From contig NZ_CP128494.1 in the NCBI RefSeq assembly GCF_030369615.1, forward strand, positions 592,001 to 656,000: a stretch of 64,000 nucleotides of DNA, given 5' to 3'. Source of the stretch: Geobacillus stearothermophilus ATCC 12980 (lineage in GTDB: Bacteria; Bacillota; Bacilli; Bacillales; Anoxybacillaceae). Within the stretch, counting starts at the first letter, position 1; each line of letters opens with the position of its first letter. Below the pieces are notes generated by a model. The model saw only the letters and a list, made by a program, of their open reading frames with translations. It was not told the DNA's origin and did no database searches. Positions 25,639 to 34,241 of this stretch are shown one piece after another. The position numbers were made by a program, and so were the translations under genes.

Positions 25639-26814
25639 ATGAATAAACAAAAGGCGCTGCTGCCGATTACGACGTTCGCCATGTTGTTTTCATTCGCCGT
25701 GTGGGCCGTGTTTTCGCCGCTTGCGAGTACGTTTCAGCAAATGTACGGTCTGACATCGACGCAAAAAAGCATTTTGGTCGCCATTCCGGTGCTGCTTGGC
25801 TCGATCATGCGTGTGCCGCTTGGCATTTGGACGGACCGGATCGGCGGGCGCAGGCTGTTTTCGCTGCTGCTCTTGTTTCTTGTCATTCCGCTTGTTGGCG
25901 CAGGGTTTGCAGATTCGTATGCGATGCTTCTGTTTTGGGCGTTTTTCATCGGCATGGCCGGAACGTCGTTCGCCATTTCGGTGACGTTCGTTTCCCGCTT
26001 GACTCCGCCGGAAAAGCAAGGGACGGCGCTTGGGATTAACGCGATGGGCAACATCGGCACGGCGGTTGCTTCGTTTTCCGTTCCATCGATTGCCGCAGCG
26101 TTTGGTGTGCCTTGGGCTTTTTGGGGGATGATCATTCCGGTTGTCGTCATGCTCGTTCTCGTTTGGTTTTTCACACCGGATATGCCGAAACCGAAACAAC
26201 AAAAAACGGTGCGTGAATCGCTGTCGGTATTGAAATATAAACATACGTGGACGTTGTCGCTCTTTTACTTTGTTACGTTCGGGGCGTTTGTCGCTTTCGG
26301 CATTTACTTGCCGTCGCTGCTCGTTGACTTGTATGGGTTGACGCCAGTGGATGCTGGGATGCGCGCGGCTGGGTTTACTGTACTCGCTACGCTCGCACGG
26401 CCAGTCGGCGGCTATCTTGGCGATAAAATCGGAGCTGAAAGGGTGTTGACGTTCGTCTACGCTGGAATGACAATCGGCGCGTTGGTGATCGCGTTTGGAA
26501 TGGAAAATATTTGGGTGATGACAGCGGCTTGTTTGTTTATGGCCGTGATGTCTGGGCTGGGCAACGGTGCGGTGTTCAAACTCGTGCCGCAGCTGTTCCC
26601 AGCCGAAACGGGCGCCGTCACCGGCCTTGTCGGTGCCTGGGGCGGACTTGGCGGCTTTTTTCCGCCGATTGTCATGGGGATCCTGAAAGATGCAACAGGT
26701 TCGTACGTGCTCGGTTTTCTGCTCCTTAGCTTGTTTGCCCTTATTTGCTTCTTGCTGAACCGGCTCGTATTTGGCAAAAAAGCCGGCGAACCGACGAAGC
26801 GATACGCATCGTAA
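25639..26814 (+). CDS. narK: Nitrate/nitrite transporter NarK, copy B (intact)
   Basis: A 391-residue major facilitator protein with twelve predicted membrane segments. The nitrate-porter signature GTALGINAMGNIGTAVASF and the RxxxGxxxDRxGGRR loop (MRVPLGIWTDRIGGRRLF) are present. It imports nitrate and exports nitrite. The ATG at 25639 and the site GGGAGGGG are unchanged from copy A, but 17 bases upstream the IS6-like element has replaced the Fnr box and -10. Expression therefore depends on a promoter from the IS or read-through. The reading frame is intact. Confidence 0.95.
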   Translation: MNKQKALLPITTFAMLFSFAVWAVFSPLASTFQQMYGLTSTQKSILVAIPVLLGSIMRVPLGIWTDRIGGRRLFSLLLLFLVIPLVGAGFADSYAMLLFWAFFIGMAGTSFAISVTFVSRLTPPEKQGTALGINAMGNIGTAVASFSVPSIAAAFGVPWAFWGMIIPVVVMLVLVWFFTPDMPKPKQQKTVRESLSVLKYKHTWTLSLFYFVTFGAFVAFGIYLPSLLVDLYGLTPVDAGMRAAGFTVLATLARPVGGYLGDKIGAERVLTFVYAGMTIGALVIAFGMENIWVMTAACLFMAVMSGLGNGAVFKLVPQLFPAETGAVTGLVGAWGGLGGFFPPIVMGILKDATGSYVLGFLLLSLFALICFLLNRLVFGKKAGEPTKRYAS

Positions 26815-26830
26815 AATCCGATTCCAGATC

Positions 26831-26869
26831 CAAAGAGGCCAAAAGCATATGCTTTTGGCCTCTTTTTGG
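26831..26869 (+). terminator. Rho-independent terminator of narK copy B
   Basis: Same perfect hairpin as at 18178-18216, followed by T. Confidence 0.9.
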
Positions 26870-27028
26870 TTTGCGGAGGTACAAGCTCAACGAAAGGATG
26901 GAAAATGGCGATCCGCAAAGAGGAAGGTCGTTCTCCGTTAGTGAATAGGGCTACATTCGTTACGGTTGCTACATTGCGAATATTTATTGCTCATTATTTC
27001 ACGAACTTTTCAAACATGGCCGCTCCTT

Positions 27029-27071
27029 GGTGATACAAATCACTAGAGGAAAAGGCAGAAATGGCGTACGC
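27029..27071 (+). promoter_or_regulatory. Fnr-box promoter of nirK copy B
   Basis: GGTGATACAAATCACT at 27029-27044 with TACGCT at 27066-27071, the same layout as copy A. Confidence 0.65.
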
Positions 27072-27110
27072 TGAAGGTGTAAATCAAATCAACTGAAGGG
27101 GGGGAAAACA

Positions 27111-28176
27111 GTGAAACGAAATGTGTCTACGTTGTTGTCAGTTGCGTTGGTTGCATCGCGTTTGGCCGCATGCAGCAACGGGGGAGGAGGAGAGGCAAAG
27201 GCGGAAAATAAAAACGGAACAGCGGCAACTACGCAACAGTCTGCTGCGAACATGTTAGCGGCGCATAAAGGATTGAACCAAGCACCGGTGCCGTTAAAAA
27301 TGGAGCGGGTCGGTCTGCATGACGTCCGCGTTGAAATGACGGCGCAAATCACCGACATTGAAATTGACAAAGGGAAAATTTACAAAGCATGGACATTTAA
27401 CGGTCAAGCTCCCGGACCGCTCGTCGTTGTCAATGAAGGGGATACGATCCATTTTACGTTGAAAAATATGGACCCGGTCGTCCCGCACAGCATGGATTTT
27501 CACGCCGTTCACGCTTCACCGTCAAAAGATTTTATTGATGTGATGCCGAACAAATCGGGAACGTTCACCTATCCGGCAAATAAACCAGGTGTGTTTATGT
27601 ACCATTGCGGTACGAAGCCAGTCTTGCAGCATATCGCCAACGGCATGCACGGCGTGATCATTGTCAAGCCGAAAAACGGCTATCCGACCGACAAGGAAGG
27701 TCGACCGCGAATATGTGCTGATCCAAAACGAGTGGTACAAATATAACGATATGAATGATTTCCAAAACGGGGTGCCAAGCTACGTCGTTTTCTCGACGAA
27801 AGCGCTGAGGCCTGGTGATCCAAACACAAACGGGGACACGTTTACGCTGAAAGAAAAACCGTTGCTCGCGAAAGTAGGAGAAAAAATCCGCTTGTATGTC
27901 AACAACGTCGGTCCGAACGAAGTAAGCTCGTTCCACGTTGTCGGCACGGTCTTCGATGATGTGTATCTTGATGGCAACCCGAGCAACCATTTGCAAGGAA
28001 TGCAGACAGTGATGCTTCCGGCGAGCGGCGGTGCCGTTGTCGAATTTACCGTCACCCGTCCAAGAACATATCCAATCGTTACGCACCAGTTCAATAACGC
28101 ACAAAAAGGAGCCGTCGCCATGCTGAAGGTGACCGAAACCGGCGAAGACGACGGCTCAGAAACAAGCGGACATTAA
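27111..28176 (+). pseudogene. nirK: nirK copy B, copper nitrite reductase with a +1 frameshift
   Basis: Copper nitrite reductase reduces nitrite to NO outside the membrane. The first frame carries the lipoprotein signal (VASRLAAC, with an odd arginine before the lipobox), then PHSMDFHAVH and MYHCGTKPVLQHIANGMHG, which hold the type 1 ligands (His, Cys, His, Met) and two type 2 histidines. At about 27699-27700 the run GAAGGTCG has one G too many; the first frame ends shortly at 27746. The rest (DREYVLIQNEWYKYND to VTETGEDDGSETSGH, with the last type 2 His in VTHQFNNAQKG) continues in another frame. Removing one G restores about 354 residues, a normal length. Confidence 0.92.
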
Positions 28177-28180
28177 TCCA

Positions 28181-28207
28181 TCCCGTTCCCCCAAACGGGA
28201 TGGATGC
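28181..28207 (+). terminator. Terminator-like hairpin after nirK
   Basis: CCATCCCGTTCCCCCAAACGGGATGG forms a stem of about ten pairs right after the stop codon. The T run is missing, so its strength is uncertain. Confidence 0.5.
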
Positions 28208-28238
28208 CGCCCAAAGCCTTATACTTCTTAAATTATAG

Positions 28239-28284
28239 AGACTCCCATGACAAAAAAATTTCGTCACCATCGGAAGGATGAAAA
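28239..28284 (+). repeat. 46-bp sequence repeated in inverse orientation at 51987-52032
   Basis: The segment from AGACTCCCATGACAAAAAAA to GGAAGGATGAAAA is the exact reverse complement of 51987-52032. It is next to an IS110 fragment here, and directly before a truncated cheW there, so it probably is the end of a mobile element. Confidence 0.75.
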
Positions 28285-28429
28285 CAACCTTCTGTCGAAT
28301 GGTCTCCTTGCAGCTGGGGTCATGAGGTCGTTGTATCTATGGTACGTAAAAGTCCGATATATAGACGGACCCCAGTAGTATGGTGCACTACGGAATGTCG
28401 CTCCCTTGAGGGAGGCACGCAGGATAGAA

Positions 28430-29181
28430 TGCTTGAACAAAGGCTACTGCACCAGCTGTTTTTGAGAACGAAGCAGGGAGGAAGACCGATGCGCGTCTTG
28501 TATGAACGCTGTTGCGCCCAGCTCGCCAAAGGGCGGCTGAAACAAAAAACGGAAGAGCTCCGGCGCGCATTGAAAGGAGTGATAGGGCCGCATCAACGCA
28601 TGATGCTGGCCGAGCAATGGCGTCATGTGGAGTATTTAGATGAAGCGATTGCCCGGTTGGATCGAGAAATCGAGGAACGAACGAGCCCTTTTCATGAAGC
28701 GCTGGAGCTCATCGATACGATCCCGGGAGTGGGGCGGCAAAGCGCGGAACAAATTGTAGCGGAAATCGGGACGGACATGAGCCGGTTCCCTACCGCCGCG
28801 CACTTGGCCTCATGGGCCGGAATGGCTCCCGGGAATCATGAGAGTGCAGGGAAACGGTTGTCAGGTCGAACGAGGAAAGGGAACAAGAAGCTGAGGTCGT
28901 GCCTCGTGGAATGCGCCCGTGCCGCCGCCCGAACGAAGAACACGTACCTATCGGCCAAGTATCATCGGATCGCCAAACGAAGAGGAGCGAATCGAGCGAG
29001 TGTCGCGGTCGGGAGAACGATTTTAGAAATGATCTATTATATCTTAACTCGAAAGGAACCGTATAGAGAGTTGGGAGCCGACTACTGGGATCGGCAGCGA
29101 GAAGCGCGCATCGTGCGTCAAACGGTGAAACGATTAGAGGGGTTAGGGTACGAAGTGAAACTAGAAAAAACGAGTGCATAG
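28430..29181 (+). pseudogene. IS110-family transposase, C-terminal fragment
   Basis: Contains the C-terminal IS116/IS110/IS902 domain (ELIDTIPGVGRQSAEQIVAEI, then GNHESAGKRLSGRTRKGNKK), which holds the catalytic serine, but not the N-terminal DEDD domain. A second, shorter copy is at 40129-40675. The non-coding stretch after the stop (29182-29275) is conserved between both copies. Confidence 0.85.
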
Positions 29182-29297
29182 CACTTATTAACCATATATA
29201 TACTGAAATACCTTCCTTTGGAATCCGATTCCGAAGGCTAGGTGGGCTCCGTTTTTTGTCTTAAATGGTGTTTTCAGGATAGATTGAGAGAAAACGA

Positions 29298-29313
29298 AGT
29301 GATGCACATCACT
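29298..29313. promoter_or_regulatory. Orphan Fnr box
   Basis: AGTGATGCACATCACT. No -10 at a suitable distance remains because the IS110 end lies directly beside it. It matches the box at 18757-18772 in position relative to the similar flanking sequence. Confidence 0.45.
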
Positions 29314-29418
29314 TTCCATCAAAAAAGCGTCCGCGGTTGTTTGTTGGCGGGCGCTTTTTGCATTAGTCAACGGGTCAAAACGGCTTGATTGTTGCTTTGC
29401 CCGGAGGGGGGAACGATT

Positions 29419-29922
29419 CGGATAGACGTTTTCTTCCTCGGCAATACTGAAATCAAGCAAGACTGGCCCATCATGTTTTAACGCTTTTTTTATGATATCT
29501 TCCGCTTCCTCTTCTGAATCGATCGCATATCCTATGGCTCCGTATGCTTCGGCAAGCTTAGCAAAATGGGGGGATGTAATCTTCACTGCTGAATAACGCT
29601 TTTGGTAAAACAGTTCCTGCCATTGACGCACCATTCCTAAGTAGCCATTATTCAAAACGGCGATTTTAATTGGAAGTTTGTAGGTGACGGCGGTCATTAT
29701 CTCTTGTACATTCATTTGAAAGCTGCCATCCCCGCTGATGTAAATCACCGTCTTGCCTGGCGAGGCGACAGCAGCGCCAATGGCTGCCGGAAGGCCATAC
29801 CCCATCGTTCCGAGTCCGCCTGACGTTAAAAATGTGCGCAGTTTTGTGAATGTATAGTGATGGGCTGTCCATATTTGGTGTTGCCCGACATCGGTGACGA
29901 CAATGGCCTCTTCTTTCGTCAA
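29419..29922 (-). pseudogene. Acetolactate synthase large subunit (ilvB-like), internal fragment
   Basis: About 168 codons of the thiamine-diphosphate-binding C-terminal domain: TSGGLGTMGYGLPAAIGAAV, ISGDGSFQMNVQE (the GDG motif) and NNGYLGMVRQWQ. The enzyme is normally about 570 residues; here both ends are missing. The N-terminal side stops at about 29925, the C-terminal side after EEENVYP at about 29419, where unrelated sequence similar to 18780-18900 follows. A relic left by rearrangement. Confidence 0.85.
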
Positions 29923-29995
29923 ATGGGAAGATCAACCATTTTTCCACTTCCTTTTTAATTTTCTTACATTTTAAACAACGGATGTGATCACTGTA

Positions 29996-30011
29996 TGTGA
30001 ATATCGTCACA
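29996..30011 (+). promoter_or_regulatory. Fnr box upstream of the hemerythrin-narGHJI operon
   Basis: TGTGAATATCGTCACA is a perfect box about 108 bases before the first start codon. No good -10 lies at the distance used elsewhere (30033-30038 is TTTCCG-like); CATAAT at 30045-30050 or TATAGT near 30070 might serve. The rest of the 29923-30118 gap shows nothing more. Confidence 0.65.
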
Positions 30012-30118
30012 TTAAAGTATAAGGAACATCTTTTTCCGTTTTTGCATAATCGATTAGGTGTTTGGAAAATATAGTTTAGTGAGAGAAATCGGTGCAAATA
30101 AGGAAGTGAGATGATGAA

Positions 30119-30526
30119 ATGAGTGGGCCGTCACTACGGAAATTGGAAGCGCACCGTTCTATTCATCATGGCGCCTTTGTCGAAGCGAAGCGCCTGACAG
30201 AGTTGTTGGAAACATTGTATGCCGATGGGCGTTGTGGGCATGCCGCTGAAGTGGCGGATGCCCTTGTCGAGCACTGGGAAACACGGATCATCGCCCATGC
30301 GGAAGCAGAAGAAGAAGGCTTTTACCGCGAGAAGGCAAAGGAGAGAGGGGAGCTGTCCGAAGTGATTGCTCAGCTCAAGCGCGACCATGACATGATGAGA
30401 ACGTTGATTGCTGAAATTAGGAAGCGACTTCCAGAACAGATCGACCGCGAGGTGTTGACCCGCTTTCACACGCTGCTTCATATCAACCGCATCCATAGCA
30501 CGGATGAAGAGGCGCTGCTTTTTTAA
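30119..30526 (+). CDS. Hemerythrin HHE-domain protein, first gene of the nar operon
   Basis: A 135-residue four-helix protein with hemerythrin-type ligands: HRSIHHGAFVEA, HWETRIIAHAEAEEEGF, LKRDHDMMRTL and HINRIHSTDEEALLF. It would bind a di-iron site and sense or trap O2 or NO. The ATG at 30119 follows AGGAAGTGAG. It ends 31 bases before narG, so it is cotranscribed with narGHJI. Confidence 0.85.
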   Translation: MSGPSLRKLEAHRSIHHGAFVEAKRLTELLETLYADGRCGHAAEVADALVEHWETRIIAHAEAEEEGFYREKAKERGELSEVIAQLKRDHDMMRTLIAEIRKRLPEQIDREVLTRFHTLLHINRIHSTDEEALLF

Positions 30527-30557
30527 TTGAAAGGAGAGAAAGGAGTGGCAAAACGGA

Positions 30558-33500
30558 ATGAACGAAAAACCTGCTCCGCTTTTGCGCAAATTGAAATACT
30601 TTGGCCGGTCGGAAAAAATCGCTAGCCACGCCGAGTTGTCGCCATACGGACGGGACGCAGAGAAAACATACCGCCGCCGCTGGCAGCATGATAAAGTGGT
30701 TCGTACAACCCATGGAGTCAATTGCACAGGCTCGTGCAGTTGGAAAGTGCATGTGAAAGACGGCATTATTGCATGGGAAACGCAGCAAACCGACTACCCG
30801 ACAACAGGCCCTGATATGCCGGAGTATGAGCCGCGCGGCTGTCCGAGGGGAGCGAGTTTTTCCTGGTATACATACAGCCCGCTTCGCGTTCGCTATCCGT
30901 ATGTGCGCGGGGCGCTGTTGAGGCTTTGGAAAGAAGCGCTGCAACAAGAAGGAGACCCTGTGGCTGCGTGGAAGTCGATTGTCGAGGACCCGGAAAAAGC
31001 GAAACGGTACAAACGCGCCCGTGGAAAAGGAGGATTCGTACGGGCGAAATGGGATGACGTTTATACGATGATCGCCGCTTCCCTTATTTATACGATTCAA
31101 AAATACGGGCCGGATCGCATTTTCGGCTTCTCGCCGATTCCGGCGATGTCGATGGTCAGTTATGCGGCAGGAGCCCGTTTTTTGAATTTAATTGGCGGGG
31201 CGCTGCTCAGCTTTTATGACTGGTATGCTGATTTGCCGCCGGCTTCCCCGCAAATATGGGGGGAACAGACGGACGTCCCGGAAAGTTCAGACTGGTTTAA
31301 CTCGAGCTACATGATTGTCTGGGGATCGAACTTGCCGCAAACGCGCACCCCGGATGCCCATTTTTACGTTGAGGGGCGCTACCGGGGGACAAAAGTCGTT
31401 GCTATTAGCCCTGACTATGCCGAATTTGTGAAGTTTGCCGACAACTGGCTGCCGGTGCAGCCGGGGATGGACGGAGCGCTGGCGATGGCGATGACTCATG
31501 TGATTTTGAAAGAGTTTTATGTGAATCAATCCGTTGATTATTTTACTGACTATGTCAAAAAGTACACCGATTTGCCGTTTTTAGTCATGCTGAATAAACA
31601 AGGGGATCGTTATGTAGCCGGCCGCTTTTTGCGGGCGTGCGACCTTGGCATGCCACTTCAGTATGCGGAATGGAAAACGATCGTTTGGGATGAGCAATCA
31701 CAGACGTTTGCTGTTCCTAATGGGACGATTGGCCATCGTTGGGAGAACAACGGGAACTGGAATTTGCAACTAAACGATATAGACAATAAACGAATGGGAA
31801 TTCAGCCGGCTTTAACGTTCCTTGGCCAGCAAGACGATACCGTCATCGTGCAGTTTCCACACTTTGAAGCAGGAAACAAAACAGTGCTCGAACGAGGGGT
31901 GCCGGTCAAAGCGATCGAGCAAAACGGAGAGACGGTGTACGTCACGACGGTATTTGACTTGTTGCTTGCCAAAATGGGTGTCAACCGCGGGCTGCCTGGT
32001 GATTATCCGTCCGACTACGATGACATGAAGCCATATACGCCGGCATGGCAGGAGGCGATCACTGGCATTGATCGAAAGACGGCGGCGCAAATTGCCCGTG
32101 AGTTTGCTCAAAACGCTCTTGATTCCAAAGGACGTTCCATGATCATCATGGGATCGGGCATTAACCATTGGTATCATTCCGATACCATCTACCGGGCAAT
32201 TTTAAATCTTGTCCTGTTAACCGGATCGCAAGGAGTCAATGGGGGCGGATGGGCGCATTATGTCGGTCAAGAAAAAGTGCGCCCGCTTGAGGGCTGGCAG
32301 ACGATTGCCATGGCCCGCGACTGGGGAGGGCCGCCGCGGCTGCAAAACGGGACGTCGTTTTTCTATTTTGTCACCGAACAGTGGAAATATGAAGATCAAA
32401 GCATGGATGAACACGTCTCCCCGCTCGTTGACAAGCCGCGCTACCAACATGGCGGCGATTACAATTATTTGGCCGCCCGGCTAGGCTGGCTCCCATTTTA
32501 TCCGCAGTTTAACGCCAACACCATTGCGCTAGTGGAACAGGCGAACGCAAAGACGAACGAGGAAACGGTTCAGTATGTCGTTCAGCAAATCAAAAAAGGA
32601 AACATCAAATTTGCCATTGAAAACCCGTCCGATCCGATTAATTTTCCGCGCGTGATGTTTGTCTGGCGCGCAAACCTGATCGGCAGCTCAGCCAAAGGGC
32701 ACGAATACTTTTTAAAACATTTGCTCGGAACCCATCATGCGAATCTCAGCGAACAAAACGATGACTTGAAAACGAGAGAGATCGTTTGGGATGAGAGCGC
32801 ACCGGAAGGCAAACTAGATTTAATGGTCAATATCGATTTCCGTATGGCCGGAACCGGACTGTATTCGGACATCGTTCTTCCGGCGGCGACATGGTATGAG
32901 AAGTATGATGTCAGCAGTACGGATATGCACCCGTTTGTCCATCCGTTCAATCCCGCCATTGCCCCACCGTGGGAAGCAAAATCAGATTGGGACTTTTTTA
33001 AAGGATTAGCCAAAACATTTTCTGAGCTGGCTGCCCGCTATTTTTCCAAACCGGTGTCAGATGTTGTCGCTACCCCGCTGTTGCATGATACGCGCGATGA
33101 GATCGCGCAGCCGTTTGGCGTCGTCAACGATTGGAAGGATGGGGCGGCAGAGCCGGTTCCGGGAGTGAATTTTCCGCGCTTGCATATTGTAGAGCGGGAC
33201 TATAAAGAAGTGTACAACAAGTTTGTGGCGCTTGGCCCAATCGTCTGTGAACAAATTGGAGCGAAAGGGCTCAGTTGGGATGCCAAGGAAGAATACAAAT
33301 GGCTGCTTGATACGCTCGGCTCTTCGGCGCTGGAAGGTCCGTATAAAGACTGCCCGAGTTTGTTGACAGACCGGGATGCTGCCGAAGCTATTTTGGCGCT
33401 TTCAAGTACAACGAACGGTTCCTTAGCGCTCAAGGCATGGGGAGAAATGGAGAAAAAGACGATGCAGCCGTTAAAAGATTTAGTCATTGAGCGGGCTGAG

Positions 33501-34241
33501 GAACATATTACCTTTCAGGCGATCACTGCCCAACCGCGGCAAGTGTTGACCACTCCTGTCTTTAGCGGAAGCGAAACCGGAAACCGTCGCTACTCCCCGT
33601 TTACGACGAACGTTGAGCGGCTCATTCCATGGCGGACGTTGACCGGAAGGCAACATTTTTATTTGGATCATGAGCTCATGTTTGAGTTTGGCGAAGAGTT
33701 GCCGACGTTTAAAGCACCGCTGCAGAAGCTCGCTTTTTACGGCCATGACCGGCGCCCGAACGTAGGTGGCAAAGAACTTACCCTCCGTTACTTGACGCCA
33801 CACTTTAAATGGTCGTACCACAGCACATATGGGGATACCGTCCCGATGTTGACAATGTTTCGCGGCGGTCCTCACGTATGGCTGAATAAAGATGACGCTG
33901 CTGAAGCCGGCATCGCTGACAACGACTGGATGGAAATGTATAACCGCAACGGGGTGGTCGTCGCCCGGGCGGTCGTCAGCCATCGCCTGCCGCGCGGGGT
34001 CGCGTTTATGTACCATGTGCAGGAACGCCATATTAACGTGCCCGGCTCGCCAATTAGCAAACTGCGCGGTGGCACATTTAACAGCCCGACCCGCATCCAT
34101 GTCAAACCGACGCAAATGATCGGCGGTTATGCGCAATTAAGCTACGGCTTTAATTATTATGGGCCGACAGGAAACCAGCGCGATGAACAAGTCGTGATCC
34201 GTAAACTAGAAAAAGGAGAGGTGGACTGGCTTGAGAGTTAG
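30558..34241 (+). CDS. narG: Respiratory nitrate reductase alpha subunit NarG
   Basis: A 1227-residue molybdenum enzyme on the cytoplasmic face of the membrane that reduces nitrate to nitrite. The N-terminal FS0 cluster is held by His52, Cys56, Cys60 and Cys95 (THGVNCTGSCSW and PRGCPRGASFSWY). SFYDWYADLPPASPQ contains the aspartate that binds molybdenum. There is no twin-arginine signal, as for cytoplasmic NarG. The length is normal. The ATG at 30558 follows AAAGGAG. The 3' end overlaps narH by eleven bases. Confidence 0.97.
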   Translation: MNEKPAPLLRKLKYFGRSEKIASHAELSPYGRDAEKTYRRRWQHDKVVRTTHGVNCTGSCSWKVHVKDGIIAWETQQTDYPTTGPDMPEYEPRGCPRGASFSWYTYSPLRVRYPYVRGALLRLWKEALQQEGDPVAAWKSIVEDPEKAKRYKRARGKGGFVRAKWDDVYTMIAASLIYTIQKYGPDRIFGFSPIPAMSMVSYAAGARFLNLIGGALLSFYDWYADLPPASPQIWGEQTDVPESSDWFNSSYMIVWGSNLPQTRTPDAHFYVEGRYRGTKVVAISPDYAEFVKFADNWLPVQPGMDGALAMAMTHVILKEFYVNQSVDYFTDYVKKYTDLPFLVMLNKQGDRYVAGRFLRACDLGMPLQYAEWKTIVWDEQSQTFAVPNGTIGHRWENNGNWNLQLNDIDNKRMGIQPALTFLGQQDDTVIVQFPHFEAGNKTVLERGVPVKAIEQNGETVYVTTVFDLLLAKMGVNRGLPGDYPSDYDDMKPYTPAWQEAITGIDRKTAAQIAREFAQNALDSKGRSMIIMGSGINHWYHSDTIYRAILNLVLLTGSQGVNGGGWAHYVGQEKVRPLEGWQTIAMARDWGGPPRLQNGTSFFYFVTEQWKYEDQSMDEHVSPLVDKPRYQHGGDYNYLAARLGWLPFYPQFNANTIALVEQANAKTNEETVQYVVQQIKKGNIKFAIENPSDPINFPRVMFVWRANLIGSSAKGHEYFLKHLLGTHHANLSEQNDDLKTREIVWDESAPEGKLDLMVNIDFRMAGTGLYSDIVLPAATWYEKYDVSSTDMHPFVHPFNPAIAPPWEAKSDWDFFKGLAKTFSELAARYFSKPVSDVVATPLLHDTRDEIAQPFGVVNDWKDGAAEPVPGVNFPRLHIVERDYKEVYNKFVALGPIVCEQIGAKGLSWDAKEEYKWLLDTLGSSALEGPYKDCPSLLTDRDAAEAILALSSTTNGSLALKAWGEMEKKTMQPLKDLVIERAEEHITFQAITAQPRQVLTTPVFSGSETGNRRYSPFTTNVERLIPWRTLTGRQHFYLDHELMFEFGEELPTFKAPLQKLAFYGHDRRPNVGGKELTLRYLTPHFKWSYHSTYGDTVPMLTMFRGGPHVWLNKDDAAEAGIADNDWMEMYNRNGVVVARAVVSHRLPRGVAFMYHVQERHINVPGSPISKLRGGTFNSPTRIHVKPTQMIGGYAQLSYGFNYYGPTGNQRDEQVVIRKLEKGEVDWLES

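Noticed and set aside
25603..25640. IS-borne promoter for narK copy B (TTGACA near the IS end)
   Set aside because: TTGACA is present at about 25604 but there is no -10 at 16-18 bases, so an outward promoter is not supported.
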